A stretch of DNA of 6,337 nucleotides from an uncultured Parabacteroides sp. GTDB taxonomy: Bacteria; Bacteroidota; Bacteroidia; Bacteroidales; Tannerellaceae. Below, in pieces: positions 1 to 6,255 of this stretch. Under the pieces are notes generated by a model. It had not been told where the DNA came from. It did no database searches and was given only the letters and a program-made list of their open reading frames with translations. The DNA lies in the NCBI GenBank assembly GCA_934725305.1, contig CAKVBA010000076.1, forward strand, positions 1 to 6,337, written 5' to 3'. Each line of letters opens with the position of its first letter. Position 1 is the stretch's first letter. The position numbers were made by a program, and so were the translations under genes.

Positions 1-31
1 GCTGCTTGAAAATTTTCCACTCCTGACAAGA

Positions 32-76
32 TAAAAAAGAGGGCAAATCAAATATTTCTCAATTTGATACACCCTC
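32..76 (-). terminator. Rho-independent terminator, leftward
   Basis: Reading the minus strand, GAGGG pairs with CCCTC (72-76 with 39-43) and ATTTGAT pairs with ATCAAAT (62-68 with 47-53). A 3x3 internal loop separates the two helices and an 8-base loop caps them. The descending arm is followed by six T and then AT (complement of 31-38), which is the classical intrinsic-terminator form. In the plus direction the tail is ACCCAATTTT, a poor U-tract, so leftward use is favoured. A plus reading frame entering from the left edge stops at 34, so the hairpin could also serve an unseen convergent gene. What it terminates on the minus strand is unclear, because the beta-barrel gene already has its own terminator at 431-466. 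Confidence 0.7.
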
Positions 77-416
77 ACCCAATTTTCGGAAATAGCTTTC
101 TCCTTTTTGACCGGATTAGTAGTCTCTTGTCTGTCTATTGACTTATTGTATTTTTATAGATAATAAACAAACTTTCAACGCAGCCACTGCAATCTATTCA
201 AAACAAGCACCAACAAGAGTCGTAATCTGCTGACTGAATTGGGTTTAACCCAATGTGGTAATTCGTAAAAGCACAAGACACCAAGGATTAATGACCAAGG
301 CCGAATTCCGATAACAACGAAGTGGTTTGCAATTATGACACTCTACAACTTTTATAAGGAGCGTCAGAATTAGCAAATAGAATGGTATCAGGTATAACTA
401 AAACGCCTCACGTACA
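77..416. other. Intergenic stretch with no recognised gene
   Basis: About 340 A/T-rich bases have stops in all frames and no open frame with a credible start or family signature. I saw no tRNA, tmRNA or RNase P hallmarks. Small structures are present: a perfect palindrome-like hairpin ATTGGGTTTAACCCAAT at 238-254 (7-bp stem, TTA loop), a direct repeat ACCAAGG at 280-286 and 294-300 with a 14-base period, and inverted AATTCG/CGAATT at 260-265 and 302-307. The stretch lies between two leftward terminators, so an untranslated minus-strand RNA is possible. No exact TAnnTTTG promoter was found for one. It could equally be decayed sequence. Confidence 0.5.
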
Positions 417-428
417 TTAATATATTAA
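417..428. repeat. 12-bp perfect palindrome TTAATATATTAA
   Basis: The sequence equals its own reverse complement over 12 bases and sits just beyond the U-tract of the beta-barrel gene terminator. It is flanked by GCCT (405-408) and AGGC (428-431), which could extend a weak cruciform. In such A/T-rich DNA a palindrome of this size may be chance, and no function is claimed. Confidence 0.4.
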
Positions 429-430
429 GG

Positions 431-466
431 CACAAAAATAGAAAAGCCCGCAAAACAATGCGAACC
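431..466 (-). terminator. Rho-independent terminator of the beta-barrel gene
   Basis: On the minus strand GGTTCGCA (complement of 459-466) pairs with TGCGGGCT (complement of 445-452) across a six-base TTGTTT loop. This makes an 8-bp stem that includes three G-U pairs. It is followed by a T-rich tail, TTTCTATTTTTG (433-444). The hairpin starts about 50 bases after the stop codon at 518-520, a normal distance. The stem is moderate because of the wobble pairs, but stem, loop and U-tract lie in the right order for this gene. Confidence 0.6.
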
Positions 467-517
467 CCAAAGATCAATCACAAACAACATGTACGCAATA
501 GCGGTCAAAGGATGGAC

Positions 518-1156
518 TTATCGGAAGAAATAGCCCAAAGAGAAAGTTACGTTGTTTTGAAATACAGAAGTTTCCCCGTCTCTTTTTACGGCCCTGCGGT
601 CTATAGTGCCGAGCACTCCTCCGACAGAGAAAAAGAAACGGTTGTATTCGACAGCAAGCCCCACACTAACGCCCAGATCACACGGCTTCAAATCCTTCTC
701 TTCGGTCACACCAAAATGCAAATCGGGATTGTTATCACGACTATCCATCTTGCCAAAAAGAGACCAGTCAAACACCGGTCCGGCATAGATAGTCATATCA
801 ATATCAGAAACCGGAATGGTGTAGGCCATGTTCACGGGAATCTGCAACGAGTAATACCAACATTTATTATAAAGAGACATCACTGCCATCCCGGGAGCCG
901 AATAATAATTACCACCCTGATTGACAAAAGCAACCTCGGGACGAAGTGACCAGCGTCCCTTCAAAGGAATGTCGGTCAATGTTGCCAGACTAAAGCCAAA
1001 ACGAGCACCTGATTCATAGGCATCATTTACCTTCTGGATTAGGGCAGAATAAGCTCCACCGGCCCGCACGCCCCAAGTAATCTTTGCCGTAGCAGGCACT
1101 ACCAACAAGAGAGACAGTCCGATAAGCAGGATACACTTTCTTACAAAATTCTTCAT
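518..1156 (-). CDS. PorT-like outer-membrane beta-barrel protein, secreted
   Basis: This 212-residue protein has a clear signal peptide: residues 2-7 are polar/basic, a hydrophobic core spans about 8-20, and PATA-K gives probable signal peptidase I cleavage after Ala24. The mature part resembles the outer-membrane beta-barrel (PorT/OMP_b-brl_2) families of Bacteroidetes. It has GVRAGGAYS near 29-37, the YYSLQIPVN strand at 101-109, YAGPVFDWSLFG at 124-135, alternating aromatic strands at 161-180, and a final FSLGYFF strand. The chain ends in Arg after the terminal Phe, slightly unlike the usual aromatic last residue. It should sit in the outer membrane; ligand and role cannot be read from sequence. 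Two mature cysteines, C99 and C159, might pair. An in-frame ATG 39 bases upstream (1195) was rejected: it would put charged residues before the signal peptide and would read through the promoter at 1177-1184. The gene is divergent from dnaE. Confidence 0.82.
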   Translation of the reverse strand: MKNFVRKCILLIGLSLLLVVPATAKITWGVRAGGAYSALIQKVNDAYESGARFGFSLATLTDIPLKGRWSLRPEVAFVNQGGNYYSAPGMAVMSLYNKCWYYSLQIPVNMAYTIPVSDIDMTIYAGPVFDWSLFGKMDSRDNNPDLHFGVTEEKDLKPCDLGVSVGLAVEYNRFFFSVGGVLGTIDRRAVKRDGETSVFQNNVTFSLGYFFR

Positions 1157-1176
1157 TTGCGTCTTTTTATCTGCAG

Positions 1177-1184
1177 CAAAGATA
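1177..1184 (-). promoter_or_regulatory. Bacteroides -7 promoter element of the beta-barrel gene
   Basis: The minus strand reads TATCTTTG followed by C, an exact match to the Bacteroides sigma-ABfr -7 consensus TAnnTTTG. It ends 20 bases before the ATG at 1156, which implies a short leader containing an A-rich run (ATAAAAAGA) rather than a Shine-Dalgarno site. No convincing TTTG -33 box is visible 19-21 bases upstream, so the call rests on the -7 element and its position. It supports starting the gene at 1156. Confidence 0.6.
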
Positions 1185-1205
1185 GACAATTTCAAAATAT
1201 AAGCG

Positions 1206-1213
1206 TACCTTTA
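1206..1213 (+). promoter_or_regulatory. Possible -7 promoter element of dnaE
   Basis: TACCTTTA matches the Bacteroides -7 consensus TAnnTTTG at all but the last base and ends 32 bases before the dnaE ATG. No clear -33 TTTG lies at the usual spacing. It is the best candidate in the 89-base divergent gap and faces away from the beta-barrel gene promoter about 20 bases away. It is tentative. Confidence 0.33.
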
Positions 1214-1245
1214 TTCCCCAAATTGACAAGACGAATCATTCATAT

Positions 1246-4200
1246 ATGGAACCGTTTATTCACCTACACGTACATACCCAATACTCTCTGCTTGACGGAC
1301 AAGCCTCTATTGATGCGTTGATTGACAAAGCATCCAAAGACGGCATGCGCGCCATTGCCGTAACCGACCACGGCGTGATGTTCGGTATCAAAGAGTTTTT
1401 CAACAAAGTCAATAAAAAGAACGGAAAGCCCAAAGGTATCATCAAGGATGCAGAGAAAGAGCTGAAGCCGCTACTGGCCAAAGAGAGCCTGACCGACGAA
1501 GAGAAAGAGCAGGTAGAATCTTTACAGAAGCAAATTGCCGAAGCCCAAGCGTCAATCTTCAAGCCTATCATTGGATGTGAATGTTATTGTGCACATAACG
1601 GACGCCACAGCAAATTATCTACGCAAGACGACCGCAGTGGATGGCACTTGATTGTCTTGGCGAAAAACCTGAATGGCTATAAAAACCTGATCAAGATGGT
1701 CTCTCTATCATGGACCGAGGGTTTCTATGGCCGCCCGCGTATCGACAAGGAACTGCTCGAGAAATATCATGAAGATCTGATTATCTGTTCAGCCTGTTTA
1801 GGTGGAGAGATTCCTCAGCATATCATGAACGGACGTCTCGACAAGGCTGAAGAATCGGTGCTGTGGTTCAAGAATCTGTTTGGCGAGGATTTCTACCTGG
1901 AAATGCAACGCCACGAGACGCACGACCCCAATGCCGATTGTACCACTTATCCCAAGCAAGAAGAGGTAAACAAAGAGTTAATCAAGTTTGCCCGCAAACA
2001 TAACGTAAAGCTGATTGCCAGCAACGACGTTCACTTTGTCAATGCCGATGATGCAGAAGCTCACGACCGGCTGATCTGTCTGAGTACGGGCAAAGATCTA
2101 GACGATCCCAACCGTATGCGCTACACCAAACAGGAGTGGATGAAAACAACGGCCGAGATGAATGCGATCTTCAGCGACATTCCGGAGGCTCTGAGCAACA
2201 CGCTTGAAATTGCCGATAAGATAGAGTTTTATTCCATTGATAACGGTCCGATCATGCCGACCTTTGCCATCCCTGAAGAGTTCGGTACCGAAGAGCTGTA
2301 TCGACAGAAGTTCACGGAGCAGGATTTGTTTGACGAATTCACTCGCGACGAGAACGGACAGGTTGTCTTGAGCGAAGAGGATGCCAAGAGCAAGATCAAG
2401 AAGCTGGGCGGCTACGACAAACTGTACCGCATCAAACTGGAAGCAGACTATCTGCGCAAGCTGACCTACGACGGTGCCCACATCTGCTATGGCGAAGAAT
2501 TGAGCGACGAAGTGAAAGAACGTCTGAACTTTGAGCTGCATATCATGAAGACAATGGGTTTCCCCGGCTACTTCTTGATTGTGCAGGACTTTATCAAAGC
2601 TGCACGTGAAGAACTGGGTGTATCTGTCGGACCGGGCCGTGGATCGGCTGCGGGATCGGCCGTTGCCTATTGCCTGGGAATCACTCGAATCGACCCGATC
2701 AAATATGACCTGCTGTTTGAGCGTTTCCTGAATCCGGACCGTATCTCTCTTCCGGATATTGATACGGACTTCGATGATGATGGCCGTGGCGACGTGTTGC
2801 GTTGGGTGACTGATAAATATGGAGCCGAACGTGTGGCTCACATCATCACCTATGGTACGATGGCCACCAAATCGGCCATCAAGGATGTAGCCCGTGTACA
2901 GAAGCTGCCTCTGCCCGAATCGAACCGCCTGACCAAGTTGGTACCGGATAAAATTCCGGACATGAAGAAATTTAAGCTGAAGGATGCTATTAATTATGTG
3001 CCTGAACTGAAAGAGGCGGCAACAGGTAGTGATCCTTTGGCCCGCGACACCTTGAAATATGCCCAGATGCTGGAAGGTAACGTGCGTAATACGGGTGTTC
3101 ATGCGTGTGGTGTCATCATCGGACGCTACGACATCTCTGACGTTGTGCCCGTCAGCACGGCAAAAGACAAGGATACGGGCGAAGAGATGCTGGTTACTCA
3201 GTATGAAGGATCTGTCATTGAAGAGACCGGTCTGATCAAGATGGACTTCTTGGGACTAAAGACGCTGTCTATCATCAAGGAGGCGATTGAAAACATCAAG
3301 CATACAACCGGTCAATCGCTTGATATAGATCATATCAGTTTAGAGGATCCTGCCACCTACAAGCTCTATTGCGACGGAAAGACCACCGGCACATTCCAAT
3401 TTGAGTCGGCTGGTATGCAGAAGTATCTGAAGGAGTTGCAACCCTCTAAGTTTGAAGACTTGATTGCCATGAATGCCCTATATCGTCCGGGACCGATGGA
3501 CTATATTCCCTCTTTTATTGCCCGCAAACAGGGAAAAGAGGAGATAAAATATGACATTCCGGTCATGGAGCGTTATTTAAAGGACACCTATGGCATTACA
3601 GTCTATCAGGAGCAGGTCATGCTTCTGTCTCGCTTGCTGGCCAACTTCACCCGTGGTGAGAGTGACGCTTTGCGTAAAGCTATGGGTAAGAAGCTGATCG
3701 AAAAGATGAATCAGCTGAAGTCTAAATTCCTGGCCGGTGGACAGGTCAACGGCTATAAAGAGGAGACTTTAAATAAGATCTGGGCCGACTGGGAGAAGTT
3801 TGCTTCATACGCTTTCAACAAGAGTCATGCCACCTGCTACTCATGGGTGGCCTATCAGACGGCCTATCTAAAGGCGAACTATCCTTCGGAATACATGGCT
3901 GCCGTATTGAGCCGAAGTTTGTCAAACATTGTGGATATCACCAAGTTTATGGACGAATGTAAGGCGATGAACATCCAGGTGTTGGGCCCGGATGTCAACG
4001 AATCGTTCCTGAAGTTCGGTGTGGATAAGCAGAAGAACATCCGCTTTGGTTTAGGTGCCGTTAAGGGCGTGGGCGAAGCGGCTGTGCTAAACATCATTGA
4101 GACGCGCAAAGAGGGACCGTTCCTCAACATCTTCGACTTTGTGGAACGTGTGAATCTGACTGCCTGCAACAAGAAGAATATCGAATCACTGGCGTTGGCG

Positions 4201-5046
4201 GGAGCCTTTGACAACTTAGGCATCCAGCGAGAACAGTTCTTTGCCGACAACAACAAAGGAGAAATCTTCATAGAAACACTGGTACGCTATGGCAACAAAT
4301 ATCAAATGGATAAAAGCACTGCTGCCAACTCCCTATTTGGAGATGACAACTTTGCCACCATTGCCCGACCGGATATTCCGCAATGCGAACGATGGAGCGA
4401 CCTGGAGCGGTTAAACAAAGAGAAGGAGTTAGTTGGCATCTATCTGTCGGCTCATCCATTAGATGCCTACCGCATCATATTGACATATGTCTGCAACACA
4501 GGTATGGCCGAATTGAATGACCGCGAAAGCCTACAAGGACGCGAGATTCTGCTGGGCGGCATAGTTACCGACTATCGCGAAGGCATGAGCAAGAATGGCA
4601 AGCCTTATGGCTTCATCAAAATAGAGGACTTCACCGGCAGTGGCGAGATTCCGCTGTTCGGACAGAATTATATTGATTATAGCAAATATGGCAAACAGGG
4701 AATGTATCTGCTGATAACGGCTCGCGTTGAACCCAGCAGCTGGAACCCTGCAAAAACCGAATTCCGCATTGTTTCAATCCGCCTGCTGCAAGACGAAAAG
4801 GACAAGCTGATTGAAAATATCAGCATTACCGTGCCTATTCATGACCTGGACGAGCCAACGATCAATGAGCTTTCGGTCTTGATCAAAAACAATCCGGGCC
4901 AGAGTTTGTTATATTTCAAAGTGGTAGATGGAGAGCATAATGTTTCCCTGAATCTGTTCTCACAAAATATCCGCCTGAACGTGACACAGGCATTAGTCGA
5001 TTTCCTTCAAGAGAATGAAAATATCGACTTCAAAATTAATGGGTAA
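1246..5046 (+). CDS. dnaE: DNA polymerase III alpha subunit (replicative DnaE)
   Basis: This 1266-residue catalytic subunit of the replicative DNA polymerase (EC 2.7.7.7) acts in the replisome with the beta clamp and clamp loader. The PHP domain spans about residues 4-330. It carries HVH (8-10), TDHG (40-43), E112, H134, C184 and NDVH (260-263), a full set of PHP metal-ligand positions. A charged helical insertion lies at about 54-105, and another lysine/glutamate-rich insertion at about 350-400. The polymerase palm has GPGRGSAAGS (462-471), PDIDTDF with catalytic Asp506 and Asp508 (E. coli D401/D403 equivalents), and MDFLGL with Asp667 (D555 equivalent). Fingers follow, with YRPGPMDYIPSF (746-757) and the FNKSHA segment near 857-862. 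A helix-hairpin-helix segment GLGAVKGVG lies at 935-943, a clamp-binding-like SLF at 1029-1031, and an OB fold at about 1098-1180. The ATG directly precedes the conserved N-terminus, and there is no Shine-Dalgarno site. It is longer than E. coli DnaE (1160 residues), mainly from the insertions. The frame is intact throughout. Confidence 0.98.
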   Translation: MEPFIHLHVHTQYSLLDGQASIDALIDKASKDGMRAIAVTDHGVMFGIKEFFNKVNKKNGKPKGIIKDAEKELKPLLAKESLTDEEKEQVESLQKQIAEAQASIFKPIIGCECYCAHNGRHSKLSTQDDRSGWHLIVLAKNLNGYKNLIKMVSLSWTEGFYGRPRIDKELLEKYHEDLIICSACLGGEIPQHIMNGRLDKAEESVLWFKNLFGEDFYLEMQRHETHDPNADCTTYPKQEEVNKELIKFARKHNVKLIASNDVHFVNADDAEAHDRLICLSTGKDLDDPNRMRYTKQEWMKTTAEMNAIFSDIPEALSNTLEIADKIEFYSIDNGPIMPTFAIPEEFGTEELYRQKFTEQDLFDEFTRDENGQVVLSEEDAKSKIKKLGGYDKLYRIKLEADYLRKLTYDGAHICYGEELSDEVKERLNFELHIMKTMGFPGYFLIVQDFIKAAREELGVSVGPGRGSAAGSAVAYCLGITRIDPIKYDLLFERFLNPDRISLPDIDTDFDDDGRGDVLRWVTDKYGAERVAHIITYGTMATKSAIKDVARVQKLPLPESNRLTKLVPDKIPDMKKFKLKDAINYVPELKEAATGSDPLARDTLKYAQMLEGNVRNTGVHACGVIIGRYDISDVVPVSTAKDKDTGEEMLVTQYEGSVIEETGLIKMDFLGLKTLSIIKEAIENIKHTTGQSLDIDHISLEDPATYKLYCDGKTTGTFQFESAGMQKYLKELQPSKFEDLIAMNALYRPGPMDYIPSFIARKQGKEEIKYDIPVMERYLKDTYGITVYQEQVMLLSRLLANFTRGESDALRKAMGKKLIEKMNQLKSKFLAGGQVNGYKEETLNKIWADWEKFASYAFNKSHATCYSWVAYQTAYLKANYPSEYMAAVLSRSLSNIVDITKFMDECKAMNIQVLGPDVNESFLKFGVDKQKNIRFGLGAVKGVGEAAVLNIIETRKEGPFLNIFDFVERVNLTACNKKNIESLALAGAFDNLGIQREQFFADNNKGEIFIETLVRYGNKYQMDKSTAANSLFGDDNFATIARPDIPQCERWSDLERLNKEKELVGIYLSAHPLDAYRIILTYVCNTGMAELNDRESLQGREILLGGIVTDYREGMSKNGKPYGFIKIEDFTGSGEIPLFGQNYIDYSKYGKQGMYLLITARVEPSSWNPAKTEFRIVSIRLLQDEKDKLIENISITVPIHDLDEPTINELSVLIKNNPGQSLLYFKVVDGEHNVSLNLFSQNIRLNVTQALVDFLQENENIDFKING

Positions 5047-5047
5047 T

Positions 5048-5079
5048 ATTGCTTAAAGCTGAAAGATTTACTATTTTTG
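5048..5079 (+). promoter_or_regulatory. Bacteroides-type promoter of trxA
   Basis: TATTTTTG at 5072-5079 is an exact TAnnTTTG -7 element. ATTG at 5048-5051, one base off the TTTG -33 box, lies 20 bases upstream, the normal spacing. It begins immediately after the dnaE stop codon. Transcription would start near 5085, leaving a leader of roughly 125-130 bases before trxA. Read-through from dnaE may add to expression, since no intrinsic terminator is visible between the genes. Confidence 0.6.
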
Positions 5080-5106
5080 ACCCGATAAACAACAGTAAAC
5101 CCAAAA

Positions 5107-5166
5107 CGGTCATTAAACCGAAAAGTAGAATGATTGGATATTTTTATTCTTAAAATCTAATGACCG
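5107..5166 (+). promoter_or_regulatory. Nested stem-loop in the trxA leader
   Basis: CGGTCATTA (5107-5115) is perfectly complementary to TAATGACCG (5158-5166), giving a 9-bp stem around a 42-base loop. Inside it AGAAT (5128-5132) can pair with ATTCT (5146-5150). An alternative short hairpin uses the same left arm: CGGT (5107-5110) with ACCG (5117-5120). The right arm is followed by GAATTGTG, not a U-tract, so this is not an intrinsic terminator for dnaE. A regulatory or mRNA-stabilising leader is inference only; no known riboswitch was recognised. Confidence 0.4.
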
Positions 5167-5212
5167 AATTGTGTTAAAAAAGAGTATAAACAATTTAGTA
5201 AGATAAGTTATT

Positions 5213-5527
5213 ATGGCACTACAAGTAACAGATGCAAATTTTGAAGAGTTGGTAAACTCTGGTAAGCCCATGGTTCTTGATTTCTGGGCAGAATGGTGTG
5301 GACCTTGCCGCATGGTAGCCCCGATCATCGATGAATTGGCTACAGAATACGAAGGCCGCGTAGTAATCGGTAAGATGGACGTTGACAACAACAACGATGT
5401 TGTAGGTCAGTTCGGTATTCGTAACATTCCTACTGTTATCTTCTTCAAAGATGGTAAGGTAGTTGACAAACAGGTAGGCGCAGCTCCTAAGGCGACATTC
5501 GTATCTAAGATTGAAGCACTTTTATAA
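5213..5527 (+). CDS. trxA: Thioredoxin
   Basis: This 104-residue cytoplasmic thioredoxin is the usual length for the family. It reduces protein disulfides using electrons from thioredoxin reductase and supports enzymes such as ribonucleotide reductase and peroxiredoxins. The active site WCGPC is at residues 28-32 (Cys29, Cys32). The buried Asp23 and Lys54 correspond to E. coli Asp26 and Lys57. The cis-proline is in IPT at 72-74 (Pro73), and the conserved glycines are Gly81 and Gly89. There is no signal peptide or membrane segment, which argues against a periplasmic TlpA/ResA-type protein. The start is fixed by a stop codon three codons upstream in frame and by the canonical N-terminus. It follows dnaE but has its own promoter and a long leader. 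Its last six bases, TTATAA, overlap the end of mnmD on the other strand. Confidence 0.97.
   Translation: MALQVTDANFEELVNSGKPMVLDFWAEWCGPCRMVAPIIDELATEYEGRVVIGKMDVDNNNDVVGQFGIRNIPTVIFFKDGKVVDKQVGAAPKATFVSKIEALL
5522..5527. other. Shared Leu-stop palindrome of convergent genes
   Basis: TTATAA is its own reverse complement. trxA reads it as Leu104 (TTA) and stop (TAA), and mnmD reads the opposite strand as Leu225 (TTA) and stop (TAA). The genes overlap by exactly these six bases, so each stop codon is the complement of the other gene's last sense codon. Confidence 0.95.
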
Positions 5528-6199
5528 TTTAATAGCGCGAAGCATTTCACGCTTCCCTGGAGGGCCGGGTATTCTTTCAACAGAGAACCCGGCCTCTTTC
5601 ATCATACGACGAACGGCACCTTTGGCGCAGTAAGTTGACAAAACGGCTCCATGGCTCATCTGTGCGTATAGACGGTTAAAGATGGTCTGATTCCACATCT
5701 CGGGCTGTTTATCCGGACCAAAAGCATCAAAGTAAACCAAATCTATCTCATGCGGCAGTTCATGCTGATTGCTATCACCCTCAATCTTATGCAGCATAAA
5801 ATGGTCGGTAATGGCTGTCTGCTTATTCCATTCGGCCGAATGGAGTGCCTGAAACAGCTCTTTCCGCTCTGGCCATATCATCACTCCATAGTTTAAGGCT
5901 GTTACAATCTCGGCAGACAAAGGATAAAGTTCTATGGAGTTATACTCTATCTCCGCCGGACGCTGCTTCATCCATTGATCTTTGAGTGTCAGGAAAGCGT
6001 TCAATCCGGTTCCGAAACCAATTTCCATAATACGCACTTTGGGTTTATCCACATGATGTAGTCCTGCCTCTATAAATACATGAAGAGATTCCTGCACAGC
6101 ACCATTCACGGAATGATAGTGTTCATCCAACGCTGGAACAAATAGTGTATGACTCCCATCGGCTGTTATCTGCAATTCTCTTCCTTCTGTCTGGTTCAT
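5522..6199 (-). CDS. mnmD: tRNA 5-methylaminomethyl-2-thiouridine-34 methyltransferase MnmD
   Basis: This 225-residue SAM-dependent methyltransferase of the MnmC N-terminal (DUF752) family makes the last methylation of the wobble uridine, nm5(s2)U34 to mnm5(s2)U34, in tRNAs read through MnmE/MnmG. Substrate-facing DEHYHSVNGA lies at 25-34, the SAM-binding loop EIGFGTGLN at 59-67, and the acidic SAM-ribose position EL at 90-91. The catalytic motif DAFGPDKQPEMW is at 158-169 (Asp158), STYCAKGAVRR at 188-198, and the C-terminal GPPGKREM at 212-219. The FAD oxidase half found in E. coli MnmC is absent, as in Aquifex-type stand-alone proteins. That fits a pathway in which MnmE/MnmG supply the aminomethyl form directly. 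A longer reading from a TTG at 6226 was rejected because that TTG is part of the promoter -7 element; ATG 6199 follows an A-rich leader. It converges with trxA. Confidence 0.93.
   Translation of the reverse strand: MNQTEGRELQITADGSHTLFVPALDEHYHSVNGAVQESLHVFIEAGLHHVDKPKVRIMEIGFGTGLNAFLTLKDQWMKQRPAEIEYNSIELYPLSAEIVTALNYGVMIWPERKELFQALHSAEWNKQTAITDHFMLHKIEGDSNQHELPHEIDLVYFDAFGPDKQPEMWNQTIFNRLYAQMSHGAVLSTYCAKGAVRRMMKEAGFSVERIPGPPGKREMLRAIKL
5563..5600 (+). terminator. Probable trxA terminator inside the mnmD coding end
   Basis: GGCCGGGT (5563-5570) pairs perfectly with ACCCGGCC (5587-5594). After one A-A mismatch, TTCT pairs with AGAG (5572-5575 with 5582-5585, one wobble), leaving a TTCAAC hexaloop. 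The tail TCTTTC is only partly U-rich. It begins 35 bases after the trxA stop. The same bases encode the AGFSVERIPGP region of mnmD, so part of the symmetry may come from codon choice. The helix is strong and the tail modest. On the minus strand no U-tract follows, so it should act rightward only. Confidence 0.5.
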
Positions 6200-6223
6200 T
6201 CTTTCTGCTTTTCTTTTACCCGA

Positions 6224-6255
6224 CAAAGATACATATTATTTATGAGGAGAGCGAA
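6224..6255 (-). promoter_or_regulatory. Bacteroides-type promoter of mnmD
   Basis: The minus strand reads TATCTTTG (complement of 6224-6231), an exact -7 element. TTCG (complement of 6252-6255) lies 20 bases upstream, one base off the -33 TTTG. The element ends 24 bases before the ATG at 6199. The leader between them is A-rich (GGGTAAAAGAAAAGCAG), typical of Bacteroides genes that lack Shine-Dalgarno sites. The same TATCTTTG octamer serves the beta-barrel gene. Confidence 0.62.

Noticed and set aside
2..34. Possible C-terminal tail of a plus-strand gene (LLENFPLLTR then stop)
   Set aside because: Ten codons are too few to recognise. The terminator just after the stop has a poor U-tract in this direction.
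1..154. Minus-strand open frame running off the left edge (reads through NPVKKEKAISEN)
   Set aside because: It has no ATG, and it would encode the terminator hairpin and U-tract as protein. Probably chance, although the sequence beyond the left edge is not visible.
138..165. E. coli-like TTGAC...TATAAT-like promoter words
   Set aside because: Bacteroides sigma-ABfr does not use these boxes, the DNA is A/T-rich, and no gene follows.
458..949. Plus-strand open frame opposite the beta-barrel gene
   Set aside because: It overlaps the opposite gene, which has a signal peptide, family features, promoter and terminator. The plus translation is basic and has no recognisable fold, and its start lies in the terminator loop.
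2098..3102. Long open frame on the minus strand opposite dnaE (334 codons)
   Set aside because: It lies wholly antisense to conserved polymerase motifs, has no promoter, family signature or plausible composition, and is explained by the codon bias of dnaE.
5539..5555. Small GAAGC/GCTTC hairpin after trxA
   Set aside because: It is a 5-bp stem within mnmD coding sequence with no U-tract on either side, so it is weak as a terminator.
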